From an uncultured Sphingobacteriaceae bacterium (GTDB lineage Bacteria > Bacteroidota > Bacteroidia > Sphingobacteriales > Sphingobacteriaceae), in the NCBI GenBank assembly GCA_946480915.1, contig CAMLLO010000010.1:62001-126000 (forward strand): DNA of 64,000 bases, in the 5' to 3' direction. The notes below the pieces were generated by a model that was not told the origin of the DNA, made no database searches, and saw only the letters and a program-made list of their open reading frames with translations. The position numbers and the translations under genes were made by a program. This document shows, one piece after another, positions 27,308-36,343 of this stretch. The number at the start of each line of letters is the position of its first letter. Within the stretch, counting starts at the first letter, position 1.

Positions 27308-27344
27308 GACTTATAGGGCGAAAAGCTCTATAAGTCAAATTTTT
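27308..27344 (+). terminator. Intrinsic terminator after the 72-residue membrane protein gene
   Basis: Stem GACTTATAGGGC (27308-27319) pairs with GCTCTATAAGTC (27325-27336), with one wobble, followed by AAATTTTT. Confidence 0.85.
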
Positions 27345-27377
27345 ACAAGAAAACCATCCTCCCGGCGTTATAGAATA

Positions 27378-28028
27378 ATGAAAAGCATATTCTTATATCT
27401 TGCGCTGCTGTTGCCTTTAACCTCTCTGGGGCAAGTTAGATCCAAGTCTGTTAAGATCCATAAGCTGGTAATCGAGGCAAAAAAATCTTATGCTATTACT
27501 GAAGGCGACTCAATAACTTCAATTAGCATTGATACACTTATAATGAAGGACAGATCCAAATTATCCTTTGTCGGTAAGAAAAAAGTGGACCTTGTAGTAA
27601 GCCATGCTTTTATCGGAAAAGATGTTATCATTCGCGGCAATGATAGTAAGAACAATGGAACTGATCTAAATCTGTCTGTCAATTTTGTTCAACTAAAAAG
27701 TCTTTTTGTTGATGTTTCCGGCGAAGACGCCAGATATTTTAACAGGCATTTTGATAATGGAAATGGGGGGCAGGTTGTATTGAGTTATTTGTCGAGCGGA
27801 CAGAAGCCCCAGATTACAGATAAGAACAGCCCCAATTTTGTGTCGATCAGAAACAGAGCTGGAGGATATACAGTAAACCCACAAACGGATATAGGAATAA
27901 TTTTAGGTCAGATACGAACTGGATCTGGCAGGCCTTTAGGGCAGTTACCCAACGGCCGCGTATATTCCGGCGGTATAGGACGTGATGGTAAAACTACTAT
28001 CAAACCCATCGATCGTTTGCCTGACTAG
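27378..28028 (+). CDS. Hypothetical secreted protein
   Basis: A 216-residue protein with a signal peptide (SIFLYLALLLPLTSLGQ). The mature part is rich in short beta-like segments (IDTLIMKDRSKLSFVGKKKVDLVVSHAFIGKDVIIRGN) that look like a small parallel beta structure, followed by a Gly/Pro/Arg-rich C-terminal tail from about 170 (RTGSGRPLGQLPNGRVYSGGIG). I recognise no family or active site. Its stop codon overlaps the convergent gldB stop by four bases within CTAG. Confidence 0.7.
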   Translation: MKSIFLYLALLLPLTSLGQVRSKSVKIHKLVIEAKKSYAITEGDSITSISIDTLIMKDRSKLSFVGKKKVDLVVSHAFIGKDVIIRGNDSKNNGTDLNLSVNFVQLKSLFVDVSGEDARYFNRHFDNGNGGQVVLSYLSSGQKPQITDKNSPNFVSIRNRAGGYTVNPQTDIGIILGQIRTGSGRPLGQLPNGRVYSGGIGRDGKTTIKPIDRLPD

Positions 28029-29056
28029 TCGGGATGATATTTCGATTTATCTAAAATTTTCTGGAAATCCTTATCCTGCATTAACTCCTGGAGTGTCACG
28101 GATGGGTTTTTCTCCATATATTCCTTCACGATTTTCCATCCCGAAAAAACTGCGAGCTTTGGTGCTGATTCATTTTTATCTCCTATACCCGGGGTAAAGG
28201 GAGCTTCGGTGAGATATTTTTGAATCTTAAGATAATCGGTCTCAAATAAAAGATTCCGTTCTAAAAAATACGCCCATATTCCGCCTTCATAATCCTCGGC
28301 CCAGTGTTGTTGTTGGGTAGTGTATCCGATCTTTAAAGAATCGGGTATATTGGGCATAGTTGCGTCCATAAAATACATGATTTTACCGTTGTAGATCATT
28401 TTCTGCATTAATGATGTGATCTGATCCGGTTCCGGAAACATTTCTTCGCGGATAAATGCTTCCATAACTCTCGGTGTTATATTTTCCGGAGTAAAGCGCC
28501 TGGAGATATACGCCGGAATGCTGCTCCGTAGCGCAGGATAAAATTTTGAGTCAGGTCCTAAAAACATATCCAGACCAATACCGAGGTAATTATTCCCGAT
28601 AGGCGTTTGCACCGCAAATCCTGAAAAAAAAGAAATGATTCGTGGGACGGGTTGATTAGGATAATAGTATTTAATATGTTTAAATGCATCGGTTAATTCT
28701 TTTTCCTGTCTCTCCAAATCGGGATACTTTTGGCTAACCTCACTTTTTAATGCATTGTAATCGGGAGCTGACAGTACGGTTTTAAGATTTTGATAATATT
28801 CCTCACTACCCGGGGTTCCAACACTCAGCATCCCTTCCATGAAATCATTATAAAAGATGCCATATTTCTTTTGAAACTGAATGCCTTGCTGCCGGTAGTT
28901 TGTAACCGTTAATGAGCTTAAGTCTTTGTCAAATCTTTCAATCTTTATATCAAGATTTATGTTGCTTACATCAACATCTTTCTTATTCTTGCAGCCGAAT
29001 ACAAACAGGCCAATAGAAAAAAACAGGTAGATTTGGAAAATGCTTTTAGTATTCAT
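28025..29056 (-). CDS. gldB: Gliding motility lipoprotein GldB
   Basis: A 343-residue lipoprotein with lipobox Cys22 (LFVFGCKNKKD); the ATG at 29056 is chosen because the signal peptide starts there. Recognisable GldB segments include IKIERFDKDL near the N-terminus, RIISFFSGFAVQTPIGNNYLGIGLDMFLG, and the C-terminal GIWAYFLERNLLFETDYLKIQKYLTEAPFTPGI. GldB is needed for gliding and type IX secretion related functions in Flavobacterium, but it is also present in non-gliding Bacteroidota. It is divergent from an outer-membrane barrel gene that precedes nadE. Confidence 0.88.
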   Translation of the reverse strand: MNTKSIFQIYLFFSIGLFVFGCKNKKDVDVSNINLDIKIERFDKDLSSLTVTNYRQQGIQFQKKYGIFYNDFMEGMLSVGTPGSEEYYQNLKTVLSAPDYNALKSEVSQKYPDLERQEKELTDAFKHIKYYYPNQPVPRIISFFSGFAVQTPIGNNYLGIGLDMFLGPDSKFYPALRSSIPAYISRRFTPENITPRVMEAFIREEMFPEPDQITSLMQKMIYNGKIMYFMDATMPNIPDSLKIGYTTQQQHWAEDYEGGIWAYFLERNLLFETDYLKIQKYLTEAPFTPGIGDKNESAPKLAVFSGWKIVKEYMEKNPSVTLQELMQDKDFQKILDKSKYHPD

Positions 29057-29105
29057 ATAGATCTCTGAAGCGAAAATAGTAAAATCAAAGAGAAGAGACA
29101 GATTA

Positions 29106-29113
29106 TACATTTG
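29106..29113 (+). promoter_or_regulatory. -7 element before the outer-membrane barrel gene
   Basis: TACATTTG matches TAnnTTTG and ends six bases before the start codon at 29120, implying a very short or absent leader. Confidence 0.35.
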
Positions 29114-29119
29114 AAACTT

Positions 29120-29746
29120 ATGAAATACATACTGCTAATTACAGGCTTATTCTTGGCTCCTTTTGTTGGAAATGCTCAGGAAAATGAAAAGAATTTCAAA
29201 TTAGGATTTACGGTGTCTCCTAACTTAAGCTGGCTAACAGATGATGGTAACAGATTGGTAGCTGATGGAAGTAAAGCTGGATTCTCTTACGGCGTTATAG
29301 CTGATGTCGGTTTTGCAAAAAATTATTTCTTTTCAACCGCCTTTACGGTAAGCTCACTACATAGTAAAGGTGTTAAAAAGGATATTTCTACCGACGAATA
29401 TAAGCTTCAATATCTTGAAATACCTTTTACCTTAAAGCTCAAAAGTAATCCGTCCGATCAGGGGAGGTTTTACGGACAGTTCGGTTTAGGAACGGGCATA
29501 AATATTTCCGCAAAAAAAGACGCAACCTCTTTCGGAACAAATGTAATGGTTAAGGATGTATCCATTTCATCGGAGGTAAACTCGTTCAGACTAGGGTTAA
29601 TTATGGGCGCAGGAGCCGAATGGAATGTGGGAAGAAACTTAATCGCTCTTACCGGCGTTACTTTTAATAATGGATTTACAAAAACTTTTAAGGATTATGA
29701 TTCACGAAATCCTTTCGTGACATTAAATCTTGGCCTGTTTTTTTAA
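29120..29746 (+). CDS. Outer-membrane beta-barrel protein, PorT-like
   Basis: A 208-residue protein with a signal peptide (ILLITGLFLAPFVGNAQ) and alternating beta strands typical of the OMP_b-brl_2/PorT group: FKLGFTVSPNLSWL, LQYLEIPFTLKLK, YGQFGLGTGINISAKK and the closing VTLNLGLFF with C-terminal phenylalanine. The YLEIPFTLKLK segment is characteristic of these eight-stranded barrels. ATG 29120 is used instead of TTG 29111 because it begins the signal peptide. nadE starts 17 bases downstream, so the pair is likely co-transcribed. The specific role is not known. Confidence 0.82.
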   Translation: MKYILLITGLFLAPFVGNAQENEKNFKLGFTVSPNLSWLTDDGNRLVADGSKAGFSYGVIADVGFAKNYFFSTAFTVSSLHSKGVKKDISTDEYKLQYLEIPFTLKLKSNPSDQGRFYGQFGLGTGINISAKKDATSFGTNVMVKDVSISSEVNSFRLGLIMGAGAEWNVGRNLIALTGVTFNNGFTKTFKDYDSRNPFVTLNLGLFF

Positions 29747-29763
29747 TAACGTCTTATATATAA

Positions 29764-31404
29764 ATGAAGATTGCATTAGCTCAATTAAATTATCACATAG
29801 GTAATTTCGAATCAAATTCAACAAAAATTATCAAAGCCATCAATGAAGCAAAGCAAAAAGGTGCAGACCTGATTGTGTTTGCCGAGCTAGCTATTTGTGG
29901 TTATCCGCCGAGAGATTTCTTAGAATTTTCCGAGTTTATAGAGTTGTGCGATGAGGCCGTGAAGCAAGTTGCAGCCGCCTGTACGGATATTGCATGCATT
30001 TTAGGAGCTCCGACAAAAAACCCGAGAACAGAAGGGAAGGATTTATTCAACTCGGCCTATTTTATTGAGAACGGCATTGTTAAAAATATAGTCAATAAGG
30101 CATTGTTGCCAACATATGATGTATTTGATGAGTATCGATATTTTGAACCGGCAACGAATTTCTTTTGCGTAGACTTTAAAGGCAAGAAAATCGCTTTAAC
30201 CATTTGCGAAGATTTGTGGAATATCAACGATAACCCGCTTTACATTTCTGCTCCGATGGATGAATTGATCAAACAACAGCCCGACTTGATGATCAATATT
30301 GCAGCTTCGCCTTTTTCTTACAACCACGACGATAACCGGTACAAGGTTTTGAGTGATAATTGTAAAAAATATAATTTGCCATTGCTGTATGTCAATCAAA
30401 TCGGATCGCAAACAGAGATAATTTTCGATGGAGGCTCTCTCGTTTTTAATGCACAGGGCGAATTACTTGATCAACTAAATTATTTCAAGGAAGATATCCG
30501 GATTTACGAATTTGAGGCCAATAAAATAAAAAACCATCAAAAGATGGATTATAGTCCGGCGCCGGATATTGAACAAATTCATCAGGCTTTGATTTTGGGC
30601 ATCCGGGATTATTTTTATAAATCGGGTTTTAGCAAAGCTGTTCTCGGCCTGTCTGGTGGAATAGATTCTGCACTTGTTTGTGCTTTAGCTGCCGAAGCTC
30701 TTGGTCCGGAAAATGTTATGGCGGTATTAATGCCATCGAAATATTCGACCGGGCATTCTGTTCAGGATGCTTTGGATTTGGTGAATAACCTGGGTTGTAA
30801 GCATGAAATTATAGCTATTAAGGACGCAGCAGATGCGTTCGATTCTATGTTAGCCCCAGTATTTAAAGACCTCCCTTTCAATGTAGCCGAAGAAAATATT
30901 CAGGCTCGTTGTCGAGCTATCATTGTAATGGCCTTTTCGAACAAGTTCGGCTATATTTTATTGAACACCTCAAATAAAAGCGAGTGTGCGGTTGGCTATG
31001 GGACACTTTATGGTGATATGGCCGGTGCAATTGCCGTATTAGGCGATGTATATAAAACACAGGTTTACCAGCTGGCGCAGCATATAAATCGCGAAAGAGA
31101 AATAATTCCTTTAAATAGCATTGTAAAGCCACCATCAGCAGAATTACGCCCCGATCAAAAGGATAGCGATTCGTTACCCGATTACGATATTCTCGATAGC
31201 CTGCTTTACCAATATATTGAGTTAAAGAAAAGCTCTCGTGATATTATCGCTCAGGGATTCGATGAACAACTGGTTAGAAAAGTTATTGCGATGGTAAATA
31301 AAGCCGAGTTTAAACGGTATCAAACTCCTCCAATTTTACGCGTGTCGCCTAAAGCTTTTGGTATGGGACGAAGAATGCCGATTGTTGGAAAGTATTTGTC
31401 GTGA
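29764..31404 (+). CDS. nadE: NAD+ synthase, glutamine-hydrolysing
   Basis: A 546-residue two-domain cytosolic enzyme that makes NAD+ from nicotinate adenine dinucleotide, ATP and glutamine. The N-terminal nitrilase-type glutaminase has the triad Glu41 (FAELAICGY), Lys112 (NKALLPTYDVFDEYRYF) and Cys148 (TICEDLW). The C-terminal synthetase has the PP-loop SGGIDS at 297-302 and the LLNTSNKSECAVGYGTLYGD substrate loop. The length suits a bacterial glutamine-dependent NadE. It follows the barrel gene closely and precedes the TatD-like gene. Confidence 0.97.
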   Translation: MKIALAQLNYHIGNFESNSTKIIKAINEAKQKGADLIVFAELAICGYPPRDFLEFSEFIELCDEAVKQVAAACTDIACILGAPTKNPRTEGKDLFNSAYFIENGIVKNIVNKALLPTYDVFDEYRYFEPATNFFCVDFKGKKIALTICEDLWNINDNPLYISAPMDELIKQQPDLMINIAASPFSYNHDDNRYKVLSDNCKKYNLPLLYVNQIGSQTEIIFDGGSLVFNAQGELLDQLNYFKEDIRIYEFEANKIKNHQKMDYSPAPDIEQIHQALILGIRDYFYKSGFSKAVLGLSGGIDSALVCALAAEALGPENVMAVLMPSKYSTGHSVQDALDLVNNLGCKHEIIAIKDAADAFDSMLAPVFKDLPFNVAEENIQARCRAIIVMAFSNKFGYILLNTSNKSECAVGYGTLYGDMAGAIAVLGDVYKTQVYQLAQHINREREIIPLNSIVKPPSAELRPDQKDSDSLPDYDILDSLLYQYIELKKSSRDIIAQGFDEQLVRKVIAMVNKAEFKRYQTPPILRVSPKAFGMGRRMPIVGKYLS

Positions 31405-31452
31405 TAAAAGCCCTTTACTGATTCGCGCGCTCCGCATTTAGAAGCTTACCTG

Positions 31453-31460
31453 TATATTTG
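31453..31460 (+). promoter_or_regulatory. -7 element before the tatD-like gene
   Basis: TATATTTG matches TAnnTTTG and ends only five bases before the ATG at 31466, consistent with a leaderless or near-leaderless transcript. Confidence 0.35.
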
Positions 31461-31465
31461 CAAAA

Positions 31466-32233
31466 ATGATTCTCACCGATACACACACGCATCTTTATTA
31501 CGAAAGGGATGCTGCAAAGAGGAAACTACTAATGCAGAGGTGCCTGGATAATCAGGTCGAACGTCTTTTTTTGCCGAATGTTGATTCAGACTCCATTGCG
31601 ATGGTCTCCGAGCTGGTTTTTGAGTATCCACAACATTGCTTTGCCATGCTGGGTTTGCATCCATGTGATGTTAAAAATGAGTATGAAACGGAACTCGAAC
31701 TTATCAGACAGTCGATAGCCAAAACGAAAATATACGCCATCGGAGAAATCGGAATAGACCTATATTGGGATAAAACAACCTTACCTCTGCAGCAGGAAGC
31801 GTTCCGTACCCAAATTTCTTGGGCTAAAGAACTGGATCTGCCGATTGTGATTCATTGCAGGGATGCTTTTGATGAAGTTTATAAGTTATTACTCTCTGAA
31901 AAGGACGAGAAGTTAAGAGGGATATTTCACTGTTTTACCGGGACAAAAGAACAAGCCGATTTAATTATTGATCTTGGTTTTTACCTCGGTATCGGAGGAG
32001 TAGTTACCTATAAAAATTCAGGCCTTGATAAAGTCGTTCAACAATTAGATTTACAAAATATCGTTCTTGAAACAGATTCGCCTTATTTAACACCTGTGCC
32101 ATTTAGAGGAAAACCGAACGAAAGTAGTTTTCTTACGTATATAGCTCAGAAAGTTGCGGATATTAAGGAGGTTTCGATCGAGATTGTTGCTGAGATTACT
32201 ACAAAAAATTCAAAAAATGTTTTTGGAGTTTGA
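31466..32233 (+). CDS. TatD family metal-dependent hydrolase
   Basis: A 255-residue TIM-barrel deoxyribonuclease-type hydrolase. Metal ligands are visible as His7 and His9 in TDTHTHLYY, the glutamate of IYAIGEIGIDLYWD, the histidine of LPIVIHCRDAF, the histidine of GIFHCFTGT and the aspartate of VLETDSPYLTP. TatD proteins act as 3'-5' exonucleases on DNA or RNA and may process D-aminoacyl-tRNA. The asparaginase promoter overlaps its stop codon. Confidence 0.93.
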   Translation: MILTDTHTHLYYERDAAKRKLLMQRCLDNQVERLFLPNVDSDSIAMVSELVFEYPQHCFAMLGLHPCDVKNEYETELELIRQSIAKTKIYAIGEIGIDLYWDKTTLPLQQEAFRTQISWAKELDLPIVIHCRDAFDEVYKLLLSEKDEKLRGIFHCFTGTKEQADLIIDLGFYLGIGGVVTYKNSGLDKVVQQLDLQNIVLETDSPYLTPVPFRGKPNESSFLTYIAQKVADIKEVSIEIVAEITTKNSKNVFGV

Positions 32234-32258
32234 CAAAGCCTTTCCTTTCATATCTTTA
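32229..32258 (+). promoter_or_regulatory. Promoter for the asparaginase gene
   Basis: TTTG at 32229-32232 is spaced 18 bases from TATCTTTA at 32251-32258, close to the Bacteroidota -33/-7 pattern. It overlaps the stop codon of the tatD-like gene, and the ATG follows at 32279. Confidence 0.45.
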
Positions 32259-32278
32259 GAAAATAATTGAGTTTGGGA

Positions 32279-33331
32279 ATGACAAAGGTTTTAATTATCT
32301 ACACCGGGGGAACTATTGGGATGGTTCAGGACAAGCTAACGGGTGTACTTAAGCCTCTCGATTTTGAACACATTACTGAAAATGTCCCCGAATTACAGCG
32401 TCTTCCATATCAAATAACAGTTCATTCTTTTGACGAGATTATAGATTCGTCGAATATGTCTCCAGCCATCTGGATGGAGTTAGCAGAGCTGATTGAAAAG
32501 AACTATGAAGCGTATGATGGCTTTGTAATTCTTCATGGGTCTGATACAATGGCGTTTACTGCGTCGGCCTTAAGTTTCATGCTCGAAGGTTTAAATAAGC
32601 CTGTTATTTTTACCGGCTCGCAATTGCCAATAGGCGAAATTCGCACGGATGCAAAAGAGAACCTGATTACAGCCCTTGAAATTGCATCAGCAAAGATGGC
32701 AAATGGAAAAGCCAGGGTTCCGGAAGTATGTATCTATTTCGATTTCCAACTTTTTCGTGGCAACCGTTCATTTAAGTATAACTCTGCAAAATTCGAAGCT
32801 TTCCGGTCACCGAACTACCCTGTTTTAGCAGAAGCCGGAGTTCATTTACGTTTTAACGATAACAGTATTCGAAAATGTGATGAGTGTGTCTTCAGGGTTC
32901 ATAAAAAGTTAAATAATAAAATTGCAGTTTTAAAGCTTTATCCCGGTATCAGTAAAGAAACTGTTGCTGCAATTGTTGGTTCTGCAACCGATGCAATAAT
33001 TCTGGAGTCATTTGGAGCCGGGAATTCTACTACAGAAAAATGGTTCTTAGACTGTCTCGAAGCTGCTATTAAAAGCGGGAAAATCATTCTTGATATTTCT
33101 CAGTGTAAAGTTGGCAGTGTTGAGTTAGGCCGCTATGAAACAAGCCGCGATCTAAAGAATATGGGCGTTGTCAGCGGTTTTGATATGACTTATGAAGCTG
33201 CTGTTACCAAGCTAATGTTCCTACTTGCGCGCGGGTTTACCTACGATCGTATGTCTGCTCTTCTCGAAACAGATTTGCGCGGCGAACTTAGCAAGGTTAA
33301 TCCGATGAACTGGTCAAAAGCAGTATTTTAG
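32279..33331 (+). CDS. ansA: Type I (cytosolic) L-asparaginase
   Basis: A 350-residue enzyme that deaminates L-asparagine to aspartate. The first catalytic Thr12 lies in YTGGTIGM at the very N-terminus, and the second motif is HGSDTMAFTASAL near residue 88. No signal peptide precedes the first motif, which makes it the cytosolic type I form. ATG 32279 is chosen over TTG 32267 because the first beta strand (KVLIIYTGG) starts immediately after. It stands alone after tatD. Confidence 0.92.
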   Translation: MTKVLIIYTGGTIGMVQDKLTGVLKPLDFEHITENVPELQRLPYQITVHSFDEIIDSSNMSPAIWMELAELIEKNYEAYDGFVILHGSDTMAFTASALSFMLEGLNKPVIFTGSQLPIGEIRTDAKENLITALEIASAKMANGKARVPEVCIYFDFQLFRGNRSFKYNSAKFEAFRSPNYPVLAEAGVHLRFNDNSIRKCDECVFRVHKKLNNKIAVLKLYPGISKETVAAIVGSATDAIILESFGAGNSTTEKWFLDCLEAAIKSGKIILDISQCKVGSVELGRYETSRDLKNMGVVSGFDMTYEAAVTKLMFLLARGFTYDRMSALLETDLRGELSKVNPMNWSKAVF

Positions 33332-33581
33332 TCGGCTAATGCTTGCTTTGCGCATATCGTTAGAGCATCCTCTTACCGCATAAGTACAGTTTCTTAAATT
33401 CTGGCTAAAAAACGATCAGTTTCAATAATTTTCTCCTGTGTGATTGGTATTTAAGTGTCTCATCAACAGGTTCTTATTTGATAAAAAAGCATCGTCAAGG
33501 CTTTTCTTATCCAGATGTTTTTTGTATCTTTAATAGATAAGGTTTAGCGTTTGAATGTTAACTGGGATAAAGAAAAACACC

Positions 33582-33788
33582 ATGGAAACTCAATCAAAAT
33601 CTGGCAAAGTCCTTGAAAATAATGAAGCAGAGCTTACCAAAGAACAAGGCAACAACACGACAGACTCTCAAGTAAAAAAAGAGCCGACGGGCGTGGAATA
33701 TCATGATTATGTGCCAAAACACTCAAGCCATGGAAGATCGAATTCCCGGACTTTCGGTCCGGATCATGAGCCTGGCACTGTAAGATGA
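33582..33788 (+). CDS. Small hydrophilic hypothetical protein
   Basis: A 68-residue, charged and probably disordered protein (METQSKSGKVLENNEAEL at the start, HDYVPKHSSHGRSNSRTFG near the end, closing GPDHEPGTVR). ATG 33582 is preferred over 33555 because the leader residues of the longer form are atypical. A TATCTTTA box at 33525-33532 could be its -7 element. A strong terminator follows directly. No function is suggested by the sequence. Confidence 0.65.
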   Translation: METQSKSGKVLENNEAELTKEQGNNTTDSQVKKEPTGVEYHDYVPKHSSHGRSNSRTFGPDHEPGTVR

Positions 33789-33793
33789 AAGAG

Positions 33794-33821
33794 AGCTCTT
33801 CGATAAAACGAGGAGCTTTTT
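33794..33821 (+). terminator. Intrinsic terminator after the 68-residue protein gene
   Basis: Stem AGCTCTTCG (33794-33802) pairs with CGAGGAGCT (33809-33817), with one wobble, followed by a T-run to 33821. Confidence 0.85.
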
Positions 33822-33879
33822 GATTAGAAGCAAAAAAGCCCTCTACATATCGTAAAAGGCTTTATCTTTAAAAACGTTG

Positions 33880-33966
33880 CGGAGAAAGAGGGATTCGAAC
33901 CCTCGGTACCCTTGCGAGTACACCAGCTTTCCAAGCTGGCTCATTCGACCACTCTGACATCTCTCC
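33880..33966 (-). tRNA. tRNA-Ser, anticodon GGA
   Basis: The 87-base gene reads GGAGAGATGTC... on the minus strand. The acceptor stem GGAGAGA pairs with TTTCTCC, the anticodon arm CCAGCTTGGAAAGCTGG exposes GGA, a long variable arm (TACTCGCAAGGGTA) marks a class II tRNA, and the T arm carries GGTTCGAATCC. The 3' CCA is not encoded. It reads UCC/UCU serine codons. Confidence 0.95.
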
Positions 33967-34032
33967 CTTGGAAGTTTGCAAAAGTAAGAAATTAGTCGGT
34001 ATAATTTAATAATTCCATTGCGCAAAAAAATA

Positions 34033-34063
34033 AAACGGCATCCATATCAAAAGGATGCCGTTT
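34033..34063. terminator. Terminator between tRNA-Ser and the PepSY-like lipoprotein gene
   Basis: Perfect 11-base stem AAACGGCATCC (34033-34043) with GGATGCCGTTT (34053-34063). On the minus strand it is followed by TTATTTTTTT, so it terminates the lipoprotein gene at 34091. Confidence 0.85.
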
Positions 34064-34090
34064 AGATATATATATGTGTGTTTGGGATGC

Positions 34091-34978
34091 CTATTTAATC
34101 ACCATCGAGTTTACAAAGTTTCCGCTTGCGTCAAAACGTAATGCATATTTAGTGTCGTTTGAATCGATGAAAACTACATAAGCCTGCGTAGTTGAATTTA
34201 TTTTTACCGCATAGGCTCTATGGAACACATAACCTGGATAAGTGGTGCTTAAGTACGTGGCGATGTTAGTTAAAAGATTGGCCTGACTAACTGCTGTTTT
34301 TCGGCCTGCCTGTAAAATCAACTGGCTGCGTTTTACAAAGATGTTGTTAGCATTAAATAAAGTCGCATACAAGCCGTTGTTTGCCGAAATTACAATAATA
34401 TCCCCGCCTCTGCCTGCATGTGCAGCAAGTATGGTATCTTGTGTGTAATTGACAAGGAAATAGGTTTTAATCGTTGCAGACAATGCGCTCAAGGCAATAG
34501 TATCACGATGTTGACCGTCGCGTCCATCAAATCTGCCGCCACGTTTCCAGCCTTTGCCCATCAGTTGACCACGCTCGCGTTGTTCGAATATTTTTATGAA
34601 GTTTCCTTCCGCATCAAATTTTAAGCCGATAGGTTTATCATTATACTTAATCGCAACAATATATCCTTCTAGGCTGCCGCTTTTTTGAATTTTAAAGGTT
34701 TTTAAATAAGTATAGCCGCTGTAGTTAGCATTCAGATAAGTGGCTATAGCTGCAGGAAGTTCGACAGCGGTAACCGAATCTTTTTCACAACCATCAGGAA
34801 CAGTGTTCACAATAAAAACTGCATCTGATGAGGTTGTTGCTTCGGCAACTAAGATGGCCTGACTTTCTTCTGCGGCGTCTGTTTGTGGCTCTGTTGTTTG
34901 TTTGTCACATGAAGTTAAGGATAGAAGTCCCGCAACTGCGAAAAATGATAGTCCTTTTAAGAGTGTGTTTGTTTTCAT
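34091..34978 (-). CDS. Lipoprotein with repeated PepSY-like domains
   Basis: A 295-residue lipoprotein (lipobox Cys24, LLSLTSCDKQ). Three successive modules can be read: LPAAIATYLNANYSGYTYLK...LKFDAEGNF (about 73-130), LSATIKTYFLVNYTQDTIL...LFNANNIF (about 165-220) and LLTNIATYLSTTYPGYVFHR...LRFDASGNF (about 237-290). This IxxYLxxxYPGY pattern is the PepSY-like (beta-lactamase-inhibitor-like) fold common in Bacteroidota periplasmic proteins. The middle copy is the most diverged. A charged, Gly/Arg-rich linker (GKGWKRGGRFDGRDGQHRD) separates the first two. Ligand unknown. Confidence 0.78.
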   Translation of the reverse strand: MKTNTLLKGLSFFAVAGLLSLTSCDKQTTEPQTDAAEESQAILVAEATTSSDAVFIVNTVPDGCEKDSVTAVELPAAIATYLNANYSGYTYLKTFKIQKSGSLEGYIVAIKYNDKPIGLKFDAEGNFIKIFEQRERGQLMGKGWKRGGRFDGRDGQHRDTIALSALSATIKTYFLVNYTQDTILAAHAGRGGDIIVISANNGLYATLFNANNIFVKRSQLILQAGRKTAVSQANLLTNIATYLSTTYPGYVFHRAYAVKINSTTQAYVVFIDSNDTKYALRFDASGNFVNSMVIK

Positions 34979-35368
34979 TTTGCTAAGATTTATCGTTTAT
35001 AATTAATTTAAGTATCGAATTATGAATACGAAACTATCTCAGCAAGATGAAGGGAAGATGAAGAAAAAAAAATATTTTAAAATTTTTCACCTGTTAAAAA
35101 GCATAAGTCTTTATCTGTTGCCGCCTAATTAATCGCTAAGTTTAATATTCTACTTCGTCAAGATATCTGGTGATTTACTCCTTAGTTGTCAGATTGTGTA
35201 TTCAGGAGTATTTAACTTTGATTGATTAGTAATTATAATACTTAAACAAAGACTGGAAATATTTCAATGTATGGGGTTTTAAAGCCTGATGTTTGCTTAA
35301 CATCGCGATTTTTAGCCTATGTTTGCAGCAAATATATTTTCATGTTTCACAACATGATTTGATAATTC
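34979..35368 (+). promoter_or_regulatory. Gap before the polyprenyl synthase gene, with a promoter
   Basis: This 390-base non-coding stretch separates two divergent genes. Near its right end TTTG (35292-35295) is followed 22 bases later by TATGTTTG (35318-35325), a match to the Bacteroidota -33/-7 pattern 44 bases before the start codon at 35369. I see no gene, RNA or repeat in the rest. Confidence 0.45.
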
Positions 35369-36340
35369 ATGCCAAAACTCGACGAGATAAAGCGACCTAT
35401 AGAAAAGGAACTGGATTTATTTGAAGATAAGTTTAAATCTTCGATGAAAAGTTCAGTTCCCTTGCTTGACCGAATTACGCATTACATTATTAAGCGTAAA
35501 GGCAAGCAGATACGACCAATGTTTGTGTTCTTTTCGGCCAGTCTTGCCGGTGGCATAACAGAAGCGACTCATCGAGGGGCCGCTCTGGTCGAACTATTAC
35601 ACACGGCGACCCTGGTTCACGACGATGTTGTCGATAATTCATATGAACGCCGGGGTTTTTTTTCTGTAAATGCTCTATGGAAGAATAAGATTGCTGTCCT
35701 TGTCGGTGATTTTCTGTTATCGAAAGGCTTACTGCTTTCTATTAATAATAATGATTTTCATTTGTTGAAAATCGTGTCTGAAGCAGTAAAACAGATGAGC
35801 GAAGGAGAATTATTACAGATTGAAAAAGCCCGCAGACTTGATATTGATGAGCCTGTTTACTACGAAGTTATCAGGCAAAAAACTGCTTCTCTGATTGCTT
35901 CCTGTTGCGCCTGTGGTGCGGCCTCTGCCGGTGCAGATAGTGCCGCGGTTGAGAAAATGCGTTTGTTTGGCGAGAAAACGGGAATAGCATTTCAGATAAA
36001 AGATGACTTGTTTGATTTCGGTACCGATGACGTTGGTAAACCCCTTGGCATCGACATTAAAGAAAAGAAAATTACCCTTCCTCTTATATATGCTCTTAGT
36101 AAATCTACCAAAGCTGAAAAACATAGAATAATCAACCTTGTTAAAAACCATAACGAGGATGCCCAAAAAGTACAGGAAGTAATACATTTTGTTAGAAACA
36201 GCGGCGGACTTGCCTATGCAGAGATGCAAATGCACCGTTATCAGGAGGAAGCATTTAATGTGCTTAACACATTTCCGGAGCACGAGGCAAGAACGGCTTT
36301 AGAACAACTTGTTAGATTTACTACAGAGCGAAAGAAATAA
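35369..36340 (+). CDS. Polyprenyl diphosphate synthase
   Basis: A 323-residue trans-isoprenyl diphosphate synthase that condenses isopentenyl units into a long chain, probably for menaquinone. The first aspartate-rich motif is DDVVD (Asp85-Asp89, in TLVHDDVVDNSYERRG) and the second is KDDLFDFG near residue 211. The GKQIRP substrate motif is at about 45-50. The residues before the first DDxxD are small, as in the longer-chain enzymes, so an octaprenyl- or heptaprenyl-type product is likely. The TerC gene begins three bases after its stop. Confidence 0.92.
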   Translation: MPKLDEIKRPIEKELDLFEDKFKSSMKSSVPLLDRITHYIIKRKGKQIRPMFVFFSASLAGGITEATHRGAALVELLHTATLVHDDVVDNSYERRGFFSVNALWKNKIAVLVGDFLLSKGLLLSINNNDFHLLKIVSEAVKQMSEGELLQIEKARRLDIDEPVYYEVIRQKTASLIASCCACGAASAGADSAAVEKMRLFGEKTGIAFQIKDDLFDFGTDDVGKPLGIDIKEKKITLPLIYALSKSTKAEKHRIINLVKNHNEDAQKVQEVIHFVRNSGGLAYAEMQMHRYQEEAFNVLNTFPEHEARTALEQLVRFTTERKK

Positions 36341-36343
36341 TCT

